A DNA stretch of 42,742 nucleotides from Candidatus Muproteobacteria bacterium. GTDB taxonomy: Bacteria > Pseudomonadota > Gammaproteobacteria > Acidiferrobacterales > Sulfurifustaceae. This document shows, piece by piece, positions 25,029-34,727 of the stretch; position 1 is the first letter of the stretch; every line of letters begins with the position of its first letter. Position numbers and translations under genes: made by a program. Location of the stretch: positions 1 to 42,742 of the forward strand of contig DAIDLH010000102.1 of NCBI GenBank assembly GCA_027449605.1, in the 5' to 3' direction. The notes below the pieces were generated by a model. It worked only from the letters and a program-made list of their open reading frames with translations, did no database searches and had not been told where the DNA came from.

Positions 25029-26078
25029 ATGATTGAAACCGACCGATTGGTGTCCGCGCACGCCGTGGAAGCGGCCGACGAAACCGTCGAGATGCGTCGG
25101 TTGCGCCCGGCGCGTCTGGCGGAATACGTCGGCCAGGAGCCGATCCGACGGCAGATGGAGATATTCATCGCCGCCGCGCGCGGGCGCCACGAGGCGCTCG
25201 ACCACGTGCTGCTGTTCGGCCCCCCCGGCCTCGGCAAGACCACGCTGGCGCATATCGTCGCCAACGAAATGGGCGTGGGCCTGCGCCAGACCTCCGGCCC
25301 GGTGCTGGAGCGCCCCGGCGACCTGGCCGCGATCCTGACCAACCTGCAACCCAACGACGTCCTGTTCATCGACGAGATTCACCGCCTGAGTCCGATCGTC
25401 GAGGAAATCCTCTATCCGGCGCTGGAGGATTACCAGCTCGACATTCTGATCGGCGAGGGGCCGGCGGCGCGCTCGATCAAGCTCGACCTGCCGCCGTTCA
25501 CGCTGGTGGGGGCGACCACGCGCGCCGGACTGCTGACCTCGCCGCTGCGCGACCGCTTCGGCATCGTCCAGCGTCTCGAGTTCTACGATCCGGCCGAGCT
25601 GGCCCGCATCGTCGAGCGTTCCGCCGGGATCATGGGGCTCCGGATCGAGCCCGAAGCGGTGACGGCGATCGCGCGCCGCTCGCGCGGCACCCCGCGCATC
25701 GTCAACCGCCTGCTGCGCCGCGCGCGCGATTTCGCCCAGATCAAAGGCGACGGACGCCTGACGGGCGACATCGCCGAGCTGGCGCTGAACATGTTAGAAG
25801 TGGACCGCTGCGGGTTCGACATGCTCGACCGCAAGCTGCTGCTGGCGGTGATCGAAAAATTCTCCGGCGGTCCGGTGGGCGTGGACAACCTCGCCGCCGC
25901 GATCGGCGAAGAGCGTGATACCATTGAGGACGTGATCGAGCCGTTCCTGATCCAGCAGGGTTATCTGATGCGCACGCCGCGCGGGCGCATGGCCACGGCC
26001 CTGGCCTGGCGGCATTTCGATCTCGACGCCCCGGCGGCTTCGGAGCGTCCGCAACGCGACATCTTCGGGAATGAATAA
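25029..26078 (+). CDS. ruvB: Holliday junction helicase motor RuvB
   Basis: RuvB (349 aa) is the hexameric AAA+ motor of branch migration. Walker [13 protein letters not shown], Walker B FIDEIHRL, sensor [18 protein letters not shown] and the winged helix ([22 protein letters not shown]) are complete. The start [21 protein letters not shown] fits the family. The immediate upstream sequence is the repeat arm and TAATAAATTCTT, with no obvious Shine-Dalgarno, unusual for a gene normally inside ruvCAB. Confidence 0.97.
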   Translation: MIETDRLVSAHAVEAADETVEMRRLRPARLAEYVGQEPIRRQMEIFIAAARGRHEALDHVLLFGPPGLGKTTLAHIVANEMGVGLRQTSGPVLERPGDLAAILTNLQPNDVLFIDEIHRLSPIVEEILYPALEDYQLDILIGEGPAARSIKLDLPPFTLVGATTRAGLLTSPLRDRFGIVQRLEFYDPAELARIVERSAGIMGLRIEPEAVTAIARRSRGTPRIVNRLLRRARDFAQIKGDGRLTGDIAELALNMLEVDRCGFDMLDRKLLLAVIEKFSGGPVGVDNLAAAIGEERDTIEDVIEPFLIQQGYLMRTPRGRMATALAWRHFDLDAPAASERPQRDIFGNE

Positions 26079-26087
26079 TATCGTATA

Positions 26088-26159
26088 CCGCAAAGGCGCA
26101 AAGTGCGCAAAGGTTTCCTGGTTAAAAGACTTTTCTTTGCGTTCTTCGCGTCTTTGCGG
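26088..26159. repeat. CGCAAAG palindrome, copy C
   Basis: Arms 26088-26112 and 26135-26159 are 25 nt each, with a 22-nt spacer. The right arm is nearly identical to that of copy B. The element occupies the ruvB-ybgC gap and its end (GCGGTGA) merges with the likely ybgC ribosome binding site. Confidence 0.85.
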
Positions 26160-26170
26160 TGAAAACTAAC

Positions 26171-26584
26171 ATGGATTCTGTTTTTTCGATTCCCATCCGC
26201 GTGTATTACGAAGATACGGACGCCGGCAACGTGGTTTATTACGCCAATTACCTGAAATTCATGGAACGGGCGCGCACCGAATGGCTGCGGGCCCGGGGTT
26301 TCGAGCAGGATGAACTTTCCCGCCGCGAGGGCATCCTATTCGCCGTGCGCTCGGTACGACTCGACTTCCTCAAGCCCGCCCGCTTCAACGACCTGCTCCA
26401 GGCGACGGCGCGGGTGGCAAAACGCGGCAACGCCAGCGTCACCTTCGCCCAGGAGATACGCCGCGCCGACCTCGCGCTGTGCGAGGGCGAAGTGAAGGTG
26501 GCCTGCCTCGACGCAGCCACGTTCGCGCCCCGCGCGATTCCGTCGCATATCCGCGCGCAGTTGGATGCCGGGGAGGCGCCGTGA
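26171..26584 (+). CDS. ybgC: Acyl-CoA thioesterase YbgC
   Basis: A 137-aa hotdog-fold thioesterase linked to the Tol-Pal operon. The active-site region RVYYEDTDAGNVVYYANYLKFMERARTEWL has the catalytic Asp. The start at 26171 follows GGTGA by a normal distance; a GTG at 26159 is an alternative. Its stop overlaps the tolQ start (GTGA), so the two are translationally coupled. Confidence 0.95.
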   Translation: MDSVFSIPIRVYYEDTDAGNVVYYANYLKFMERARTEWLRARGFEQDELSRREGILFAVRSVRLDFLKPARFNDLLQATARVAKRGNASVTFAQEIRRADLALCEGEVKVACLDAATFAPRAIPSHIRAQLDAGEAP

Positions 26585-27276
26585 ACGTCACCGCCACCGA
26601 AGGAATCGCCTTGTTGTCCCTGATCCAGCACGCCTCGCTGCCGGTGCAGCTGGTGATGCTGATGCTGCTGGGCGCGTCGGTGCTTTCCTGGACCATGATT
26701 TTCCGCAAGTGGTTCGCGCTCAAAAGCGCCAAGCTCGCGGCCGACCGCTTCGAGGAAAAGTTCTGGTCCGGCGCGAATCTCAACCAGATGTTCGCCGAAC
26801 AGTCGCGCAAGGAAGCCAACACCACCGGCATGGCCGGGATTTTCGTCGAGGGGTTTCGCGAATACAAACGCCTCCACCAGCAGAGCAACATCCAGCCGAT
26901 GGACATCCTCACCGGCGTGCAGCGCGCCATGCGCGTGGGGCTGTCGCGCGAGATCGATTACCTGGAGACGCATCTTTCGTTCCTGGCCACGGTCGGCTCG
27001 ACCAGTCCCTACGTCGGACTGTTCGGCACCGTCTGGGGCATCATGAATTCGTTCCGCTCGCTCGGCCTGGTGCAGCAGGCCACCATCGCGCACGTCGCGC
27101 CGGGCATCGCCGAGGCGCTGATCGCCACCGCCATCGGCCTGTTCGCCGCGATCCCCGCGGTCATCGCCTACAACCGCTACTCCAACAACGTCGAGCGGCT
27201 GGTGACGCGCTACGAAATCTTCATGGAGGAGTTCGCCAGCATACTCCAGCACCAGGCGTTCGCCTCGCGGGCCTGA
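26581..27276 (+). CDS. tolQ: Tol-Pal proton channel subunit TolQ
   Basis: TolQ (231 aa), homologous to ExbB and MotA, forms the proton-driven motor with TolR for outer-membrane constriction at division. It starts with GTG (MNVTATEGIALLSLIQHAS). Three membrane spans are seen: LVMLMLLGASVLSWTMIF, the SPYVGLFGTVWGIMNSF segment, and AEALIATAIGLFAAIPAVIAYN. Length matches E. coli TolQ. Confidence 0.96.
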   Translation: MNVTATEGIALLSLIQHASLPVQLVMLMLLGASVLSWTMIFRKWFALKSAKLAADRFEEKFWSGANLNQMFAEQSRKEANTTGMAGIFVEGFREYKRLHQQSNIQPMDILTGVQRAMRVGLSREIDYLETHLSFLATVGSTSPYVGLFGTVWGIMNSFRSLGLVQQATIAHVAPGIAEALIATAIGLFAAIPAVIAYNRYSNNVERLVTRYEIFMEEFASILQHQAFASRA

Positions 27277-27278
27277 CC

Positions 27279-27695
<417 letters not shown>

Positions 27696-27793
27696 GCGCC
27701 CTCAAAAACAGTTTTATAATGTTGCGTCGCGGCCTGCCGGCGACGCGCCGCGTTTGAACCCAGAATGCATGTGTCTCAGGAGCCTCAGGTAAC

Positions 27794-28549
27794 GTGCTGT
27801 CCGCGAAGCTGCGCCGCAATCCGGGGAGGATCCGGGCCATCGTTTATGCCGTGCTGGTGCATGCGGCGGTGATCGGGCTGGCCGTGATCGGTTTTCGCTG
27901 GACCATGGCCCCTTCCAGCGAGCCCGTGCAGGCCGTGGTGGTTCCGGATCAGGCGGCGCGCAAACCCGACGCGGCGGACAACCGGCGCGCGCAGGAAGAG
28001 GAAGAGGCGCGCAAGAAGGCCGAGGCGGAAAAACGCCGCCAGGCGGAGTTGAAAAAGAAGCAGGAAGAAGAACAGGCGCAGCAGCGTCTTATTACGGAAC
28101 GCAAGAAGAAGGAAGCCGAGGAGAAGGAACAGCAGAAACGCGCGGCCGAGCTCGAGCGCAGGAACGAGAAAAAGCGCCGGCAGAAGCTCACCGAGCAGTC
28201 GTTGCAGGAACAACTGGCGGCGGAGGAAAAGCAGCGCACCGACGCCGCGCACGCGGCGCGTGCAGCCACTGCCGTGGACAAGTACCGGGCGTTGATACGC
28301 CAGCGGGTCAGCCAGAGCTGGAACCGGCCGGTCGGTGTCGCGACAGGCTTGAAATGCGTGGTGAGCGTGCGTCTGGCGCCGGGTGGCGAGGTGTTTTCGG
28401 CCAGGGTGGTGCGCTCCAGCGGCAACGAGATATTCGACCGCTCGGTGGAAAACGCGGTGCGCAAGGCCGCGCCGTTGCCGTTGCCCGAGGACCCGACCTT
28501 GTTTGATAATTTCCGTGAAATTGAATTTTTGTTCAGTCCCAAGGAATAG
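27794..28549 (+). CDS. tolA: Tol-Pal linker protein TolA
   Basis: TolA (251 aa) couples the TolQR motor to TolB and Pal. The membrane anchor is at about residues 14-34. Residues ~55-155 are a long Lys/Glu/Ala/Arg/Gln helix, shorter than in E. coli. The C-terminal domain (YRALIRQRVSQSWNRPVGV, SVRLAPGGEVFSARVVRSSG) is TonB-like. It starts with GTG at 27794 after CAGG. The 98-bp gap after tolR contains an exact TATAAT at 27715-27720, a possible second promoter without a clear -35. Confidence 0.93.
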   Translation: MLSAKLRRNPGRIRAIVYAVLVHAAVIGLAVIGFRWTMAPSSEPVQAVVVPDQAARKPDAADNRRAQEEEEARKKAEAEKRRQAELKKKQEEEQAQQRLITERKKKEAEEKEQQKRAAELERRNEKKRRQKLTEQSLQEQLAAEEKQRTDAAHAARAATAVDKYRALIRQRVSQSWNRPVGVATGLKCVVSVRLAPGGEVFSARVVRSSGNEIFDRSVENAVRKAAPLPLPEDPTLFDNFREIEFLFSPKE

Positions 28550-28564
28550 GAGAACAGAAGCCTG

Positions 28565-29881
28565 ATGCGACTTGTTGCCAAGGGAATTGCCCTGTTGGGA
28601 TTGGTGCTGTGGCCCGTCTTCGCGCACGCCGTGCTGACCATCGAAATCACGCGCGGCGTGGATACCGGCACGCCCATCGCCATCGTCCCGTTCAGCTGGG
28701 ATGTCCCGCCGAAACCGGGGCAGAATGTATCCGACGTCGTCGAGACGGACCTGGCGCGCAGCGGACGGTTTGCGGTGCTGCCGCGCAAGGATTTCATTTC
28801 CACGCCGCACGAGGACAAGGACGTGGTGTTCAAGGATTGGCGCATCCTCAAGTCCGAGGCGCTGGTGATCGGCAGCGCGCGCCTCGTCGCGCCGGGCAAG
28901 TATCAGGTGCAGTTCCGGCTGTACGACGTGTTCAAGCAGGCCCAGATCGCCGGTTTCCGCTATACCGTCGGCGCCGAGCTGCTGCGTTCGGCGGCGCACC
29001 AGATCAGCGACATCATCTACCAGAAGATCACCGGCGAGCCGGGCGCTTTCAGCACCCGCGTCGCCTACGTCACGCGCGAGGAACCGCCCCGCGGTTCGCC
29101 GGTCTACAAGCTGCAAGTGGCCGATTCCGACGGCTTCAATCCACAGACCGTGGTTCGTTCCGCCGAGCCGCTGATGTCGCCGGCCTGGTCGCCCGACGGA
29201 ATCCGCCTGGCCTATGTTTCTTTTGAAGACAAACGCTCCAAGGTGTATGTTCAGAACCTGACCGACGGCCGCCGCGAATTGCTGGCCGAATTCACCGGCA
29301 TCAACAGCGCGCCGGCGTGGTCGCCCGACGGCCGGCGACTGGCGCTCACGCTGTCACGCGACGGTAATGCCGAGATCTATATAATGCGCATGGACACGCG
29401 GGCGCTGACGCGGCTGACGTTCGACGCGGCGATCGACACCGAGCCTTCCTGGTCGCCCGACGGGCGCGATATCATATTCACCTCGGACCGCGCCGGCTCG
29501 CCGCAAATCTACCGCATGAGCGCTTCCGGCGGGTCGGCGGAACGCCTGACCTTCGACGGCGACTACAACGCGCGCGCCTCGTACGCGGCGGACGGCAAAT
29601 CGGTCACGTTTGTCAGCCGCGGCCAGGGCGGTTATCGCATCGCCGTCATGCGGCTCGACAACAGGACGCAGCAGGTGCTGACCGACACTTCGCTCGACGA
29701 GTCGCCCAGTTTCGCCCCGAACGGGCGTATGATCATCTATGCCACCGAGGTCCGGGGGCGCGGGGTGCTGGCCTCGGTTTCCGCCGACGGGCGCGTGCGC
29801 CAGTTGTACAAATTCGAGGAGGGCGATATACGCGAGCCCGCCTGGTCGCCTTACAACCGTGAACTTCAATATAAGGAGTGA
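28565..29881 (+). CDS. tolB: Tol-Pal beta-propeller protein TolB
   Basis: TolB (438 aa) is a periplasmic protein exchanging between TolA and Pal. A Sec signal peptide is visible ([20 protein letters not shown], cut after AHA). The N-terminal domain is followed by the six-bladed propeller with repeated [52 protein letters not shown] and so on. It lies 15 bp after tolA and 3 bp before pal. Confidence 0.97.
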   Translation: MRLVAKGIALLGLVLWPVFAHAVLTIEITRGVDTGTPIAIVPFSWDVPPKPGQNVSDVVETDLARSGRFAVLPRKDFISTPHEDKDVVFKDWRILKSEALVIGSARLVAPGKYQVQFRLYDVFKQAQIAGFRYTVGAELLRSAAHQISDIIYQKITGEPGAFSTRVAYVTREEPPRGSPVYKLQVADSDGFNPQTVVRSAEPLMSPAWSPDGIRLAYVSFEDKRSKVYVQNLTDGRRELLAEFTGINSAPAWSPDGRRLALTLSRDGNAEIYIMRMDTRALTRLTFDAAIDTEPSWSPDGRDIIFTSDRAGSPQIYRMSASGGSAERLTFDGDYNARASYAADGKSVTFVSRGQGGYRIAVMRLDNRTQQVLTDTSLDESPSFAPNGRMIIYATEVRGRGVLASVSADGRVRQLYKFEEGDIREPAWSPYNRELQYKE

Positions 29882-29884
29882 AAG

Positions 29885-30409
29885 ATGAAGAACAGGAAAC
29901 ATCTCGCCGTATCGTTGCTCATCGCATTGGCCCTCGCCGGTTGCGCCGGCGAAGAGGCGACCAAACCCACCGCCGGGGAGGAAAAAGGCGCCGCGCCGGC
30001 GCAGACCGCGCCGGCCACGGACCAGTCCGCCGCCGGCGCCGCGCTGTCCGATCGGGAGAAGCAGCGCCGCGCCGAATTGCTGGCCCAGCGCCGCGTGTAC
30101 TTCGCGTTTGACAGCAGCGCCATCGACGACGAGTCGCGCGCCATCATCGAGGCGCACGCCGCCAATCTCGTGGCCAATCCGCAGATCATGCTGTCCCTCG
30201 AGGGCAATTGCGACGAGCGCGGCACGCGCGAGTACAACCTGGCCCTGGGCGAGCGCCGCGCGCAGGCCGTCGAGAAGATGATGAAGGTGCTCGGCGTCGC
30301 CGGCAGCCGCATCAAGACGGTTTCTTACGGCGAGGAGAAGCCGCTGTGCCAGGAGCACAACGAGTCCTGCTGGCGCCAGAATCGCCGCGCCGAGATCGTT
30401 TATAAATAA
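29885..30409 (+). CDS. pal: Peptidoglycan-associated lipoprotein Pal
   Basis: Pal (174 aa) is an outer-membrane lipoprotein that holds peptidoglycan. The signal MKNRKHLAVSLLIALALAGC has a lipobox with Cys20. A Pro/Ala-rich linker leads to the OmpA-like domain: RVYFAFDSSAIDDESRAIIEAH, LEGNCDERGTREYNLALGERRA, and NRRAEIVYK. The conserved meso-DAP-binding Asp and Arg are present. Confidence 0.97.
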   Translation: MKNRKHLAVSLLIALALAGCAGEEATKPTAGEEKGAAPAQTAPATDQSAAGAALSDREKQRRAELLAQRRVYFAFDSSAIDDESRAIIEAHAANLVANPQIMLSLEGNCDERGTREYNLALGERRAQAVEKMMKVLGVAGSRIKTVSYGEEKPLCQEHNESCWRQNRRAEIVYK

Positions 30410-30414
30410 CGACG

Positions 30415-31200
30415 ATGCCGTTTCCCCGGCGTTTCATCGCGTGGACGGGCGGGGTGCTGGCGGCCGGCCTGTCGATCCCGGCCTTGCCGACGGCCAGTGC
30501 GGCCGAAGGTTCACGCACCCTGCCGCCGGTGGTCGAGCTCGGGGCCGGCTCAACGCCGGCCTCGCCGTCGTCCTCGCGCGAAGTGCTGGCCGACCTGCTG
30601 CAGCAGATGGAAACGCTGCAAACGGAAATGCGCAACCTCCGCGGCCAGGTGGAGACGCAGGCGAACGAGATCGAGCGCCTGAAAACGCGTCAGCGCGAAC
30701 TGCTCGCCGACATCGACCGGCGGGTCGGCGAACTGGAGCGCCGCGGCGCCGCGGCGGCTTCGCCCGAAGCGTCCCCGGGCGGCAACGCCGCTCCGGTGGC
30801 GTCGCCGGACTCGGCGCGGGAACAGCAGGATTACAACGCGGCGTTTGCCCTGATGAAGCAGGGATCCTACGATCGCGCCGCCAAAAGTTTCGGCGATTTT
30901 CTCGCCAAGTATCCGCAAAGCGCGCTGCGCGACAACGCCCGCTACTGGCTGGGCGAGGCTTACTACGTGTCGCGCAACTTCCGCAAGGCGCTGGTCGAAT
31001 TCGACAAGCTGCTGAGCGACTATCCGAAAAGCGCGAAGGCGCCGGACGCGCTGCTGAAAACCGGCTATTGCCATTACGAACTCGGCGAATGGGCCAAGGC
31101 GCGCGACAGCTTCAATCAGGCGATGTCGCGCTATCCCGGCACGCCGACGGCGAAATCGGCGGAACAGCGCCTCGCGAAAATGAAGAAAGAGAAGCATTAA
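30415..31200 (+). CDS. cpoB: Cell division coordinator CpoB (YbgF)
   Basis: CpoB (261 aa) is a periplasmic protein that coordinates Tol-Pal with septal peptidoglycan synthesis. A signal peptide (AWTGGVLAAGLSIPALPTASA) precedes a trimerising coiled coil (about 58-105: LLQQMETLQTEMRNLRGQV...). A TPR domain follows (DYNAAFALMKQGSYDRAAKS, ARYWLGEAYYVSRNFRKALV, YCHYELGEWAKARDSFNQAM). It starts 5 bp after pal. Confidence 0.94.
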   Translation: MPFPRRFIAWTGGVLAAGLSIPALPTASAAEGSRTLPPVVELGAGSTPASPSSSREVLADLLQQMETLQTEMRNLRGQVETQANEIERLKTRQRELLADIDRRVGELERRGAAAASPEASPGGNAAPVASPDSAREQQDYNAAFALMKQGSYDRAAKSFGDFLAKYPQSALRDNARYWLGEAYYVSRNFRKALVEFDKLLSDYPKSAKAPDALLKTGYCHYELGEWAKARDSFNQAMSRYPGTPTAKSAEQRLAKMKKEKH

Positions 31201-31203
31201 CTT

Positions 31204-31896
31204 GTGCCGCCGACCGACACTTCATCCCTTGCCGGCCGACCGGCGTCTTCCGCCGGCGAACGGCTGCGCATCACCGAAATATTTTTTTCCCTCCAGGGCG
31301 AAGCGCGCACCGTAGGCTGTCCCACGGTCTTCATCCGGCTGACCGGTTGTCCGCTGCGCTGCGGCTATTGCGACACCGAGTACGCCTTCTACGGCGGCGA
31401 GTGGACGACGCTCGACGACATCCTGAAGCGCGTCGCCGAGCATGCCCCGCGCTACGTCACCGTGACCGGCGGCGAACCGCTGGCGCAGCGCCCGTGTCGC
31501 GAGCTGCTCACGGCCCTGTGCGACAAGGGCTACGAGGTGTCGCTCGAAACCGGCGGCGCGCTCGACATTGCCGGCATCGATTCGCGCGTGAGCATCGTCA
31601 TGGACCTCAAGACGCCCGGCTCCGGCGAGGAACAACGCAATCTCTACGCCAACATCGCGCAACTGGCGAAAAAAGATCAGGTCAAGTTCGTGATCTGCGA
31701 CCGCGCCGATTACGAATGGAGCCGCGCCAAGCTCGCCGAATACAAACTCGACCGGATTTGCGAGGTGCTGTTTTCCCCCTGTTACGGACAACTGAATCCG
31801 GCCGACCTGGCCGGGTGGATACTCGCCGATCGTCTGCCGGTGCGCATGCAGGTTCAGTTGCACAAGATTTTGTGGGGCGAGGAGCGGGGTCGTTGA
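31204..31896 (+). CDS. queE: 7-carboxy-7-deazaguanine synthase QueE
   Basis: QueE (230 aa) is a radical-SAM enzyme that makes the deazapurine core of queuosine. It starts with GTG at 31204. The cluster motif is TGCPLRCGYCD, preceded by ITEIFFSLQGEARTVGCPTVFIRLTG. Further marks are VTGGEPLAQ and SLETGGALDI. It follows cpoB by 3 bp, the usual neighbour; queC lies downstream beyond a 613-bp hairpin-rich gap. No preQ1 riboswitch was seen. Confidence 0.95.
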   Translation: MPPTDTSSLAGRPASSAGERLRITEIFFSLQGEARTVGCPTVFIRLTGCPLRCGYCDTEYAFYGGEWTTLDDILKRVAEHAPRYVTVTGGEPLAQRPCRELLTALCDKGYEVSLETGGALDIAGIDSRVSIVMDLKTPGSGEEQRNLYANIAQLAKKDQVKFVICDRADYEWSRAKLAEYKLDRICEVLFSPCYGQLNPADLAGWILADRLPVRMQVQLHKILWGEERGR

Positions 31897-32509
31897 GCAC
31901 ATGTCGGGCGGCCTGCGGCCGGGGTTTACTTGTGGGTGGCTGACCCACGGAATTAACGTAGGGCGGGTTAGGCGTTTTTTGCCGTAACCCGCCGAATGAT
32001 CTTCATTATGTGTCGGCTTCGCCGACGATGAAAAGCTAATTGCGGGTGGCTCCGCCCCTGCACCCTGGGTGGCTTTCTTTTGTGCGGCCAAAAGAAAGCC
32101 ACGAAAGAAAAGGCCGCCCGGGCCGCTTCGCCGCGCAAACTTCGCGCGGTCCCCTGTTCGCACCCGGGGCGCGCCGATCCACGGCGCGCCCGTTTGGCGG
32201 CGTGGAAGTCCACCGGACTTCCACGACTGCTCCGCCTCACCCTCGCGCAACCGGGCTGCTCGCACCTAACTCGCCGGCCGCTAAGAAACGCGCCACGGGC
32301 TCGATCAAAAGTCTCGCGACGACCCCCGGCTTCGTGGCGGTGCTCGGCTCGCGACACGGGAGTGTAGCCAACCACCTCCGGCCCAAGCTTGGGAGGTGTT
32401 TTCAAACCCCGTATGGCGCTCGGCGGCGAGGGGCGGCGCGCCATACGGGGTGTTAAGCGCCATGTGATACATTAATTCTCTTCTTTGAATTGCGTTTTTT
32501 AAGGGAAGA
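31897..32509. repeat. Hairpin-rich gene-free region
   Basis: No gene is recognised. Perfect or near-perfect stems occur at 31932-31948 (6 bp), 31962-31993 (9 bp plus bulged 3 bp, T6 loop), 32069-32102 (14 bp, loop TGCGGC), 32168-32190 (9 bp), 32201-32225 (11 bp, loop ACC), 32373-32398 (7 bp with an inner CCCAAGCTTGGG palindrome, then TTTTC) and 32406-32451 (14 bp, 18-nt loop). Basic, low-complexity open frames crossing it look spurious. The sequence style resembles dispersed repeats seen between genes in beta- and gammaproteobacteria, but I cannot name it. Confidence 0.75.
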
Positions 32510-33193
32510 ATGTCAGACGATATTTCGCGCAAGGCCGTGGTGCTGCTCTCCGGCGGTCTCGACTCGGCCACGGTGCTGGCGCTCGCGGCGGCCTCGGGCG
32601 CGCGCTGTTATGCGCTCACCTTCGACTACGGTCAGCGGCACCGCGTGGAGCTGGAGGCGGCGCGGCGCGTGGCGCAGGCGCTGCACGCGGCCGATCATCG
32701 CGTGGTCAGCCTCGACATCGGCTGGATGGGCGGTTCGGCGCTGACCGATGCGGCGATCCCCGTGCCGCAGGAACTGTCCGCCGGCATTCCCGTCACCTAC
32801 GTGCCGGCGCGCAATACGGTGTTTCTTTCCATCGCGCTCGGCTGGGCCGAGGTGCTCGGCGCCGCCGATATTTATATCGGCGCCAACGCCGTGGACTATT
32901 CCGGCTATCCCGACTGCCGTCCCGAGTTCATCCAGGCGTTCGAACGGCTCGCGAACCTGGCCACGCGCGCCGGGATCGAGGGGCGCGGCTTCCGCGTGCA
33001 TGCGCCGCTGATGAAGTTGCGCAAGCACGAAATCATCCGCGAGGGCGCGCGCCTGGGCGTGGACTATTCGCTGACGCTGTCGTGCTACGACCCGGATGCT
33101 TCGGGGCGCGCCTGCGGCCGCTGCGATTCCTGCCGCCTGCGCGCCCAGGGTTTTGCCGAGGCCGGTGTTCCGGACCCGACCCGGTGCCGGTGA
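32510..33193 (+). CDS. queC: 7-cyano-7-deazaguanine synthase QueC
   Basis: QueC (227 aa) converts carboxydeazaguanine to preQ0 with ATP and ammonia. The PP-loop [16 protein letters not shown] is near the N-terminus. [19 protein letters not shown] and [20 protein letters not shown] are family blocks. The zinc cysteines are in [29 protein letters not shown] precedes the ATG. QueD is not nearby. Confidence 0.96.
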   Translation: MSDDISRKAVVLLSGGLDSATVLALAAASGARCYALTFDYGQRHRVELEAARRVAQALHAADHRVVSLDIGWMGGSALTDAAIPVPQELSAGIPVTYVPARNTVFLSIALGWAEVLGAADIYIGANAVDYSGYPDCRPEFIQAFERLANLATRAGIEGRGFRVHAPLMKLRKHEIIREGARLGVDYSLTLSCYDPDASGRACGRCDSCRLRAQGFAEAGVPDPTRCR

Positions 33194-33310
33194 TAAGTCT
33201 TGCTTGGCAAGCGGAAATTTTTCCCAACCTGGCGATATTGGGTTATCCTTCGAAAAGTCGGACAATCGGAGCGGCACTGACCGGACACGCGGGAATTTTG
33301 GAGAACAATA

Positions 33311-33667
33311 ATGATAATTTCGATTCTGGTTCTGGAAGGCCCCTACAATCACGAAGCCTCCGACAGCGCCTATAACTTCATCCAGGCCGCGCTTGCCAAG
33401 GGTCACGCCATCCGCGGCATTTTTTTCTACGACGACGGCGTGTACAACGTCACCAGACTCATGGACCCGCCGCAGGACGACCGGCATATTTCCAGGCGCT
33501 GGTCGGAGCTGGGCGCGACCGGGATCGACATGGTGGTATGCATCGCCGCGGCCAAGCGGCGCGGTATCACCAACGAGGTGCTGGCGCCGAACATCCGCAT
33601 CTCGGGACTGGGACAGCTGGCGAGCATGATCCACGAGTCCGACCGGATCGTGACGTTCGGCGATTGA
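33311..33667 (+). CDS. dsrE: Sulfur relay protein DsrE (TusD-like)
   Basis: A 118-aa DsrE-fold protein, alpha subunit of the DsrEFH/TusBCD complex. The conserved sulfur-binding Cys is in MVVCIAAAKRRG, about residue 77. Other marks: FFYDDGVYNVTRLMDPPQDD and NIRISGLGQLASMI. In sulfur oxidisers DsrEFH passes sulfane sulfur to DsrC; in others TusBCD serves tRNA thiolation. The presence of soxB and phosphoribulokinase favours the oxidative role, but the two uses cannot be separated by sequence here. GGAG precedes the start. Confidence 0.93.
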   Translation: MIISILVLEGPYNHEASDSAYNFIQAALAKGHAIRGIFFYDDGVYNVTRLMDPPQDDRHISRRWSELGATGIDMVVCIAAAKRRGITNEVLAPNIRISGLGQLASMIHESDRIVTFGD

Positions 33668-33697
33668 TTTTCAGGCATCAACACAAGGGCGGGGCTC

Positions 33698-34099
33698 ATG
33701 GCGCAGAAAGGCAAGAAGGTCATGGTGACGGTGCGCAAGCCGCCGCACGGCAGCATTTACGTGCAGGAGTCCATCGAGGTCATGTTCATTTTCGCGACCT
33801 ACGAGATGGATCTTTCCGTGGTGTTTCTCGACGACGGCGTGCTCGCGCTGCACCCAGGCCAGGACACGAAGGAACTCGGCATCAAGGGTTTCATGGCCTC
33901 GCTCGGTGCGCTCGTGGACTGGGAAGTCACGAACGTCTACGCCGACCGGCAATCGCTCAAGGACCGCGGCATCGCCGAAGACGCGATCATCGCCATCGGC
34001 AAGGATGACGACAGCGGCGCGCCGATCCACCCCAGGGTGCTGGACGCCGCCGAGATCGCCGCGATGATGGCCGCACAGCACAGCATTGTTTCCTTCTAG
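33698..34099 (+). CDS. dsrF: Sulfur relay protein DsrF (TusC-like)
   Basis: A 133-aa DsrE-fold protein, middle gene of dsrEFH. It matches DsrF/TusC in VMVTVRKPPHGSIYVQESIE, MDLSVVFLDDGVLALHPGQD and the acidic VYADRQSLKDRGI region. The subunit is not thought to carry the transferred sulfur. It begins 30 bp after dsrE. Confidence 0.92.
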   Translation: MAQKGKKVMVTVRKPPHGSIYVQESIEVMFIFATYEMDLSVVFLDDGVLALHPGQDTKELGIKGFMASLGALVDWEVTNVYADRQSLKDRGIAEDAIIAIGKDDDSGAPIHPRVLDAAEIAAMMAAQHSIVSF

Positions 34100-34108
34100 G
34101 ACCTTCCC

Positions 34109-34402
34109 ATGCTCCATACCGTCAACAAGTCACTGTTTCAGAACGGCGCGCTCGAAAACTGTCTGCGTCTGGCGCGCGATGGCGATGCGATTCTGCTGCT
34201 GGAGGACGGCGTGTATGCCGCCGCGGCGGGCACGGTCAAGTCGTCGCTGATCGAGCAGGCGGTGAAACGGTTCGCGGTTTACGCCATCGAGGCGGATCTC
34301 AAGGCCCGCGGGCTCGGCAATCTCATCAAGGAAGTGCGGGTCGCGAGTTACGGCGATTTCGTGGATCTGGTGGAGAAGTATCCAGTCCACGCCTGGTTGT
34401 GA
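34109..34402 (+). CDS. dsrH: Sulfur relay protein DsrH (TusB-like)
   Basis: A 97-aa protein ending the dsrEFH set: MLHTVNKSLFQNGALENCLR, AILLLEDGVYAAAAGT, and the terminal YGDFVDLVEKYPVHAWL typical of DsrH/TusB. AGGACC precedes the ATG. No dsrC/tusE gene follows within the window. Confidence 0.92.
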   Translation: MLHTVNKSLFQNGALENCLRLARDGDAILLLEDGVYAAAAGTVKSSLIEQAVKRFAVYAIEADLKARGLGNLIKEVRVASYGDFVDLVEKYPVHAWL

Positions 34403-34727
34403 AATAACAAACCACAATATTCTGTTCCGATGGAAGTCAATGAATCCCGTTAATCCGGTTTTTCCCGTAAATATTGTTTGATTTTTATCGGGTATTGGAA
34501 GGTTCATCCGACGCGGAAAATCTTGCTGTCCATCTTCGCAGTGGCTGGCGCTTTCCAATCTCACGCGCTCTGAAAAAAGCTTGCCCGCGCGGGAATATTC
34601 CCATCCATGCGAGCGTCACTTAAGCGACCGCAAGTCGTCAGCGGTGGTGGATGGTAGACGGAAGGGGTAGGATACTTATTTAAAATTCGGCTTTGGCTCG
34701 AAAGCGGTTTTTCTCGAGGTTACTGTT
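34403..34727. other. Intergenic region with overlapping palindromes
   Basis: This 325-bp gap before the YeeE/YedE gene contains no recognised gene. CCCGCGCGGG (34584-34593) overlaps the perfect 12-bp palindrome GGGAATATTCCC (34591-34602). These are possible operators for a dimeric regulator of the transporter. AT-rich DNA at 34671-34687 (ATACTTATTTAAAATTC) may contain the promoter; GAGG at 34714-34717 is the ribosome binding site. Confidence 0.4.

Noticed and set aside
32040-32456. Several basic open frames in the gap between queE and queC
   Set aside because: They cross multiple perfect hairpins, are low-complexity and have no clear ribosome binding site; they look like translated repeat DNA.
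32452-32509. A preQ1 riboswitch before queC
   Set aside because: The short A/T-rich leader lacks the conserved aptamer pattern, and the upstream hairpins do not resemble it.
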